In this document: positions 59,435 to 64,000 of the stretch, in pieces
Position numbering within the stretch: the first letter of the stretch is position 1
How the letters are laid out: each line of letters opens with the position of its first letter
Source: Pleomorphochaeta sp963678575
GTDB lineage: Bacteria; Spirochaetota; Spirochaetia; Sphaerochaetales; Sphaerochaetaceae
NCBI GenBank assembly: GCA_963678575.2
Contig: CAXXHV010000002.1
Coordinates: 2,046,001-2,110,000 of the forward strand
Direction: 5' to 3'
DNA length: 64,000 bases
Notes under the pieces: model-generated
Seen by the model: only the letters and a program-made list of their open reading frames with translations
Database searches by the model: none
Told to the model about the DNA's origin: nothing
Translations under genes and position numbers: made by a program

Positions 59435-61522
59435 ATGAAAAAGAAAGTTGATTTTATGTGTACCGCCTTTAGAGACGGTTTCCAATCAGTATACGGTGCC
59501 CGTGTATTCACAAAAGATTTCATGCCAGCTGTAGCAGCAGCAAAAGAAGCAGGAATCAACCATTTTGAAGCAGGTGGTGGAGCTCGTTTCCAATCACTTT
59601 ATTTCTATAGCAATGAAGATGCTTTTGAAATGATGGATGAATTTAGACGTGTAGCTGGTCCAGATGCAGATTTACAAACTCTATCAAGAGGTGTAAACGT
59701 TGTTGGATTAGATTCACAGCCAAGAGACATTATTAAATTACATGCTCAAATGTTCAAAAAACATGGAATTTCAAGAATCCGTAACTTTGATGCTTTAAAT
59801 GATGTTAACAATCTTATCGACAGTGGAAAAGCTATTAACGATGCCGGTTTAAAACATGAAGTTACTGTTACAATGATGAGCTTACCACCAAATACTGAAG
59901 GTGCTCATGATCCAGACTTCTATGAAATGGTATTAAGACAAATTTTAGATGCTGGTATTCCTTTTGATTCAGTTTGTTTCAAAGATGCTTCTGGTACTTC
60001 TACTCCTAAGACTATTTTTGAAACAATCAAAAGAGCAAGAAAAATATTAGGCAAAGACGTTCATATTGTTATGCATAGCCATGAAACAGCTGGTGTATCA
60101 ATCCAACAATATATGAGTGCTATTGAAGCAGGTGCTAACCAAGTTGATTTATCAATGTCTCCAGTTTCTGGTGGTACTTGTCAACCTGATATCATTACAA
60201 TGTGGCACGCTTTACGTGGTACTGATTATGATTTAGATATTGATATTGAAAAAGTTAAAAAAGCAGAAAGTGTTTTCGAAGAATGTATGAAAGATTACAT
60301 GATTCCACCTGAAGCTACAAAAGTTAACCCAAACATTCCTTTCTTCCCACTACCAGGTGGTGCCTTAACTGCAAATACTCAAATGCTTCGTGATAACAAT
60401 TTAATGGATAAATATCCAGAAATTGTAAAAGCAATGGGTGAAACAGTTGCAAAAGGTGGTTTCGGAACTTCCGTTACTCCAGTTTCTCAGTTCTATTTCC
60501 AACAAGCTTTCAATAACGTAATGTTTGGCCCTTGGAAAAAAATTGCTGAAGGTTATGGAAAAATGGTTCTTGGCTACTTTGGTAAGACTCCAGTTGCTCC
60601 AGATGCTGAAATTGTAAAAATTGCTTCTGAACAATTAGGTTTAGAACCTACAACTAAAAAAGTTGTTGATATTAACGATGCTGATCCTAAAAAAGGTCGT
60701 GAAGTTGCTATTAAAATGCTTGAAGCTGAAAAACTTGAAACAACAGAAGAAAATATCTTTATTGCTTCTGCTTGTAAAGAAAAAGGTATTTTATATCTAA
60801 CAGGCAAATCAAAAGTTAATGGTGTTAGAAAAATTGACAGAAAAGCTGAAGCTGCTAAGAAAAACGGTGAATTCACTGTTACTGTTAATGGCAAAGCATA
60901 TGGTGTTAAACTTGGAAAATCTGATGCAAAAGTTAACGGTGTTTCTTACCCACTTTCTGTTAAAGATGGAATTGATGCTCAAGCTATTGCTCAAGCAGCT
61001 CCAGTTGCTTCAGCAGCTGCTTCAACTCAAAGTGTTAACGTTGTTGCTCCAATGCCTGGATTAATTCTAAAAACTAACGTTAAAGTTGGCGATACAGTAA
61101 AGAAAAATCAATGTGTTATGGTAATGGAAGCTATGAAAATGGAAAACGAAATTTTCGCTCCATGTGATGGTACAATTACTGCAATTAAAGTTGATAATGG
61201 TGATCAATGCCAAGCTGATGATGTATTAATCGTTATTGGTGGTGCTGCGGCTCCTGCAACAGTTGTAGAATCAGCTAGTGCTCCAACTCCAGCTCCATCT
61301 ACTGCTGGTGGACAATCAATTGTAGCTCCAATGCCTGGTTTAGTATTAAAGCTCAATGTAAAACAAGGTGATTCTGTAAAGAAAAACCAATGTGTTATGG
61401 TAATGGAAGCTATGAAAATGGAAAATGAAATCTTTGCTCCATGTGATGGTGTAGTGAATAAAATTTGTGTAAGTCAAGGTGACCAACTTAACGCAGATGA
61501 CGAATTAATGGTTATCGGCTAA
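59435..61522 (+). CDS. oadA: Oxaloacetate decarboxylase alpha-type carboxyltransferase with two biotinyl domains
   Basis: Transfers the carboxyl group of oxaloacetate (or a related acid) to biotin. Residues about 1-455 are a PYC/OADA carboxyltransferase: VCFKDASG holds the carbamylated lysine, MHSHETAGVS the metal histidines. The usual RDxHQS near the start reads RDGFQS, with Phe for His. At the C terminus two biotinyl domains follow, each with VMEAMKMENE; their DNA copies are about 279 bp apart and almost identical. An alanine/proline linker joins them. Start ATG 59435 (AAAGGA, 8 bases upstream); a TTG three bases before is less likely. The substrate could also be methylmalonyl-CoA or another beta-keto acid; PEPCK favours oxaloacetate. 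Confidence 0.9.
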   Translation: MKKKVDFMCTAFRDGFQSVYGARVFTKDFMPAVAAAKEAGINHFEAGGGARFQSLYFYSNEDAFEMMDEFRRVAGPDADLQTLSRGVNVVGLDSQPRDIIKLHAQMFKKHGISRIRNFDALNDVNNLIDSGKAINDAGLKHEVTVTMMSLPPNTEGAHDPDFYEMVLRQILDAGIPFDSVCFKDASGTSTPKTIFETIKRARKILGKDVHIVMHSHETAGVSIQQYMSAIEAGANQVDLSMSPVSGGTCQPDIITMWHALRGTDYDLDIDIEKVKKAESVFEECMKDYMIPPEATKVNPNIPFFPLPGGALTANTQMLRDNNLMDKYPEIVKAMGETVAKGGFGTSVTPVSQFYFQQAFNNVMFGPWKKIAEGYGKMVLGYFGKTPVAPDAEIVKIASEQLGLEPTTKKVVDINDADPKKGREVAIKMLEAEKLETTEENIFIASACKEKGILYLTGKSKVNGVRKIDRKAEAAKKNGEFTVTVNGKAYGVKLGKSDAKVNGVSYPLSVKDGIDAQAIAQAAPVASAAASTQSVNVVAPMPGLILKTNVKVGDTVKKNQCVMVMEAMKMENEIFAPCDGTITAIKVDNGDQCQADDVLIVIGGAAAPATVVESASAPTPAPSTAGGQSIVAPMPGLVLKLNVKQGDSVKKNQCVMVMEAMKMENEIFAPCDGVVNKICVSQGDQLNADDELMVIG

Positions 61523-61536
61523 GGAGAGTTTTAGAT

Positions 61537-62739
61537 ATGATTGGACAAGCATTTTCCCAATTATGGCAAACAACCGGTATTGTTGGTTTTCTAGGACTAG
61601 CTGGTAGTGAATTTGGCTTAGGAAACCTTGCAATGATAATAATCGGATTATTATTATTATTTCTTGCAATTAACAAAGGTTTTGAACCACTTCTATTAGT
61701 TCCAATTGGATTTGGTTGTATTTTAAGTAACATCCCTTTAGCATACATTGCAGGAATTGATCCAAACAATGGTGCTGCTGGATTTATTAAATTATTATTT
61801 GATAGTGGACTATCTTCTGGATTATTCCCAATCCTTATTTTTATGGGTGTTGGTGCAATGACAGACTTTGGGCCATTAATCGCAAATCCTAAAACATTAA
61901 TTTTAGGTGCTGCAGCTCAATTTGGTATTTTCATTGCTCTATTAGGAGCTTTGGCTTTATCCTTTATTCCTGGTATTTCATTTGATTTACATGCAGCAGC
62001 TTCAATTGGTATAATCGGTGGTGCTGATGGACCAACAGCTATTTATGTAACTAGTAGATTAAAACCTGAATTATTAGGTTCAATCGCAGTAGCTGCATAT
62101 TCTTATATGGCTTTAGTTCCTATTATTCAACCACCTATAATGAGAGCATTAACAACAGAAAGTGAACGTAAGATTAAAATGAAACAATTACGTCCAGTTT
62201 CAAAAATAGAAAAAATCATATTCCCAATTGCAGTATTATTAGTTTGTGCACTATTATTACCTTCAGCAACTCCTTTATTAGGTGCATTAATGTTTGGTAA
62301 CCTTGCAAAAGAATGTGGTGTTGTAACTAGATTAAGTGATACAATGCAAAATGCCTTAATGAATATTGTAACAATATTCTTAGGATTATCAGTTGGTTCA
62401 AAAATGGAAGCTTCTCACTTCTTAAACTTAAATACTTTAGGTATTTTATTATTAGGAATGATTGCTTTCTCAATTGGAACAGGTTCAGGTGTATTAATTG
62501 CAAAATTAATGAATAAAATTGATAAAAAACATCCTGTTAATCCATTAATAGGTTCTGCTGGTGTATCTGCTGTACCTATGGCTGCACGTGTATCAAGTAA
62601 GGTTGGTCAAGAAGAAGACCCACATAACTTCTTATTAATGCATGCTATGGGACCAAACGTAGCTGGTGTTATTGGTTCTGCTGTAGCAGCTGGTGTATTA
62701 CTAGCAGTTGTTCCAACTATGGAAGCATTACCTTTATAA
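61537..62739 (+). CDS. oadB: Sodium-pumping decarboxylase beta subunit
   Basis: Integral membrane protein (400 residues, about 11 helices) that decarboxylates carboxybiotin and exports Na+. Family blocks: GVGAMTDFGPLIANPK, SIGIIGGADGPTAIYV (the GGADGPT motif with the Na+-site Asp, about residue 165) and HAMGPNVAGVIGSAVAAG near the C terminus. SD AAGGAGAG, start 15 bp after oadA. With OadA and OadG it conserves the energy of decarboxylation as a sodium gradient, which the symporter at 17.6 kb could use. Confidence 0.94.
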   Translation: MIGQAFSQLWQTTGIVGFLGLAGSEFGLGNLAMIIIGLLLLFLAINKGFEPLLLVPIGFGCILSNIPLAYIAGIDPNNGAAGFIKLLFDSGLSSGLFPILIFMGVGAMTDFGPLIANPKTLILGAAAQFGIFIALLGALALSFIPGISFDLHAAASIGIIGGADGPTAIYVTSRLKPELLGSIAVAAYSYMALVPIIQPPIMRALTTESERKIKMKQLRPVSKIEKIIFPIAVLLVCALLLPSATPLLGALMFGNLAKECGVVTRLSDTMQNALMNIVTIFLGLSVGSKMEASHFLNLNTLGILLLGMIAFSIGTGSGVLIAKLMNKIDKKHPVNPLIGSAGVSAVPMAARVSSKVGQEEDPHNFLLMHAMGPNVAGVIGSAVAAGVLLAVVPTMEALPL

Positions 62740-62764
62740 AAAATATAATAATTTTTACAAATAT

Positions 62765-62798
62765 TCCCTGCTATTTTTTAATTTAGCAGGGATTTTTT
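62765..62798 (+). terminator. Intrinsic terminator of oadGAB
   Basis: Stem TCCCTGCTA (62765-62773) / TAGCAGGGA (62784-62792), then T6. Confidence 0.9.
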
Positions 62799-62857
62799 GT
62801 CACTAATTACTCACTTTTATGTTATATATGTTATAAAGACATTATAAGGAGTCCTTG

Positions 62858-63574
62858 ATGAAAAATAAAATTACTTTAATATTAAGTATAATTTTTATTT
62901 CAATCGTTCTTACCTCTTGTTTAAATTCTAAACAACTAAATGAGAATGATAAATATATTTCAGTATCAGCTAGTGGAGAAGTAACTTTAACTCCAGATGT
63001 AGTAACTTTTAATGTACAAGTTGATGAAACACAAAAAACAACAAGTTTAGCATTAAATGAAGCAAACAAAAAAATGTCACAAGTATTAAAGATCTTATAT
63101 AACTATGAAATAGATGACAAAGATATTTCAACAAATTCAATAAACCTTAATCCTCAATACAACTGGGAAGATGGAAAACAAATATTAATTGGACAAAATG
63201 CAAGACAAAGCATAAGTGTAAAACTAAAAGATATTTCAAAGCTTGGTAAAATCATTGATGAAATAAGTAAAATCTCTAACATTAATTTATATTCAATTAA
63301 TTTTGATAAAAATGATAAAACAATAGCTTATCAAGAAGCTAGAGCACTAGCAGTAAAAAATGCAATTGATAAAGCAAAAACTTTAACAAGTGCTGCAAAT
63401 ATGGAACTTGGAGAGCCTATAAGTATATCTGAGGGAAGCACCCCTTCTTATGTTTATGAAAGACTAAATTCTTCAAAAATGATGATGGCAGAATCAGCTT
63501 CTTATCAAACTCAGACTCCTCCCGGGGAATTAACAATTTCAACAAGTGTAAATATTATTTTTGAAATGAAATAA
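62858..63574 (+). CDS. SIMPL-domain (DUF541) lipoprotein
   Basis: Exported protein of 238 residues. Signal peptide with lipobox LTSC (about residues 18-21). The SIMPL domain starts at KYISVSASGEVTLTPDVVTF (a strongly conserved opening) and includes the repeat-like helix ARALAVKNAIDKAKTLTSAA and an end of STSVNIIFEM. Function is unknown; some homologues are periplasmic and linked to oxidative stress or binding of signalling kinases. ATG 62858 is preceded by AAGGAG; an upstream TTG in frame is less likely. Confidence 0.88.
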   Translation: MKNKITLILSIIFISIVLTSCLNSKQLNENDKYISVSASGEVTLTPDVVTFNVQVDETQKTTSLALNEANKKMSQVLKILYNYEIDDKDISTNSINLNPQYNWEDGKQILIGQNARQSISVKLKDISKLGKIIDEISKISNINLYSINFDKNDKTIAYQEARALAVKNAIDKAKTLTSAANMELGEPISISEGSTPSYVYERLNSSKMMMAESASYQTQTPPGELTISTSVNIIFEMK

Positions 63575-63585
63575 GAAGAATAAAC

Positions 63586-63611
63586 AAAAAAGGGCTTAAA
63601 GCCCTTTTTTT
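63586..63611 (+). terminator. Intrinsic terminator of the SIMPL gene
   Basis: AAAAAAGGGC-TTAAA-GCCCTTTTTTT, 12 bp after the stop codon. Confidence 0.85.
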
Positions 63612-63612
63612 A

Positions 63613-63641
63613 TCGACTAAATTATAAGAAATAAATATAAT
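63613..63641 (+). promoter_or_regulatory. Promoter placed for a leaderless histidine-phosphatase mRNA
   Basis: TCGACT (63613-63618), 17 bp, TATAAT (63636-63641); the ATG at 63648 is 7 bases after the -10 box. No SD is present. Confidence 0.6.
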
Positions 63642-63647
63642 AGAATC

Positions 63648-64000
63648 ATGAAAATATATATTACAAGACACGGACAAACAGATTTTAATAAAGAAAGAAA
63701 AGTTTGTGGGTTATCAGATATTGGATTAAATGAAAATGGATTAAACCAAGCAGAAATACTTAAACAAAAAATAATCAAAAAGAATCTAAATTTTGATTAT
63801 ATTTTTGTCTCTCCATTAAAAAGAGCGAAAGAAACTGTATGGCCTATTGAACAATTTTTAAATAAAAAAGCAATCATTGATAATAGATTAATAGAATTTA
63901 ATTTTGGAGAAAAAGAAGCTTGTGATTTTGATGATCCTCTATTTAGAAAAAATAGAGAAGAACCTTTTATGTATTTTAAAAATGGAGAATCAATGGTTAA
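63648..64000 (+). CDS. Histidine phosphatase (phosphoglycerate-mutase-like), 5' part
   Basis: The frame from ATG 63648 reads MKIYITRHGQTDFNKERKV and runs open to the window edge (117 codons). RHGQT is the catalytic histidine motif of the histidine-phosphatase superfamily; GLNENGLNQAEILKQKI and VSPLKRAKETVWPI are the expected next blocks and the EFNFGEKEACDF segment carries the acid. It could be a cofactor-dependent phosphoglycerate mutase, a CobC-like phosphatase or a broad sugar phosphatase; the visible part does not separate these. Confidence 0.85.
   Translation, partial: MKIYITRHGQTDFNKERKVCGLSDIGLNENGLNQAEILKQKIIKKNLNFDYIFVSPLKRAKETVWPIEQFLNKKAIIDNRLIEFNFGEKEACDFDDPLFRKNREEPFMYFKNGESMV

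Noticed and set aside
1..64000. Mobile elements, prophage, CRISPR arrays, large repeats
   Set aside because: No transposase, integrase, phage structural gene, Cas gene or spaced direct repeats were found; gene order and composition look like stable chromosome.

Overview
The window looks like chromosome from an AT-rich (around 30% G+C by eye), anaerobic, two-membrane bacterium, most likely a spirochaete of the Treponema/Sphaerochaeta type. Supporting signs are a fibronectin-III-like outer-membrane protein of a style common in spirochaetes, a TolC/MacAB exporter, an Amt-PII fusion, Na+-pumping oxaloacetate decarboxylase with GTP-type PEP carboxykinase, ferredoxin-type proteins and a FAD-less selenium-type xanthine dehydrogenase. 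The lineage is an inference from gene content; no rRNA is present. No insertion sequence, prophage or CRISPR array was seen.

Layout. 1-5.0 kb (minus): pteridine-reductase-like SDR, TolC, membrane-fusion protein, MacB-type ATPase and permease, one operon with a strong promoter. 5-19.7 kb: Hsp33, RlmKL, Fe-alcohol dehydrogenase, a Fic protein with an altered active site, the FnIII protein, LOG, YitT, a nucleotidyltransferase, a CzrA-like repressor with a zinc-type P1B ATPase, tRNA-Asp, a dicarboxylate/amino-acid symporter, a PH-like protein and a ferredoxin. 19.8-32.3 kb: a multi-PAS protein, a probable small RNA, archaeal-type Asd, a U32 protein, PEPCK, a WYL regulator, an overlooked 48-aa membrane protein, UraA and RNase D. 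32.3-39.3 kb: ketopantoate reductase, xanthine dehydrogenase, DUF3842 and a zinc-type ABC importer whose ATPase carries an N-terminal DUF1893 domain.

39.3-54 kb is a nitrogen-assimilation island: Amt-PII, AsnB, type III glutamine synthetase (glnN), then, transcribed the other way, a three-piece archaeal-type glutamate synthase, type I glutamine synthetase, an ANTAR antiterminator protein and CTP synthase. The leaders of amt, glnN and the glutamate synthase operon each hold an intrinsic terminator whose 5' arm overlaps a short hairpin with a six-base loop of the form A-x-x-G-x-x. Five such loops were found (AAAGAA, AAAGAC, AAAGGC twice, AATGGC). This is the RNA signature recognised by ANTAR proteins, so the operon-encoded ANTAR protein probably controls the island by antitermination. 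This is the most coherent system in the window.

54-64 kb: a minus-strand housekeeping operon (Mrp ATPase, Nudix, hydrolase, dCMP deaminase, lipoprotein), a PAS-GGDEF pseudogene with a stop codon and a frameshift in a G8 run exactly at the GGEEF motif, the oadGAB operon (OadA with two almost identical biotinyl domains), a SIMPL lipoprotein and the start of a histidine phosphatase gene.

Regulation by RNA is a theme: an SD-to-start spacer bridged by a GNRA hairpin (tolC), terminators in several leaders, a znu leader with two CAGGAAG hairpin loops, and several genes whose promoter spacing implies leaderless mRNAs.
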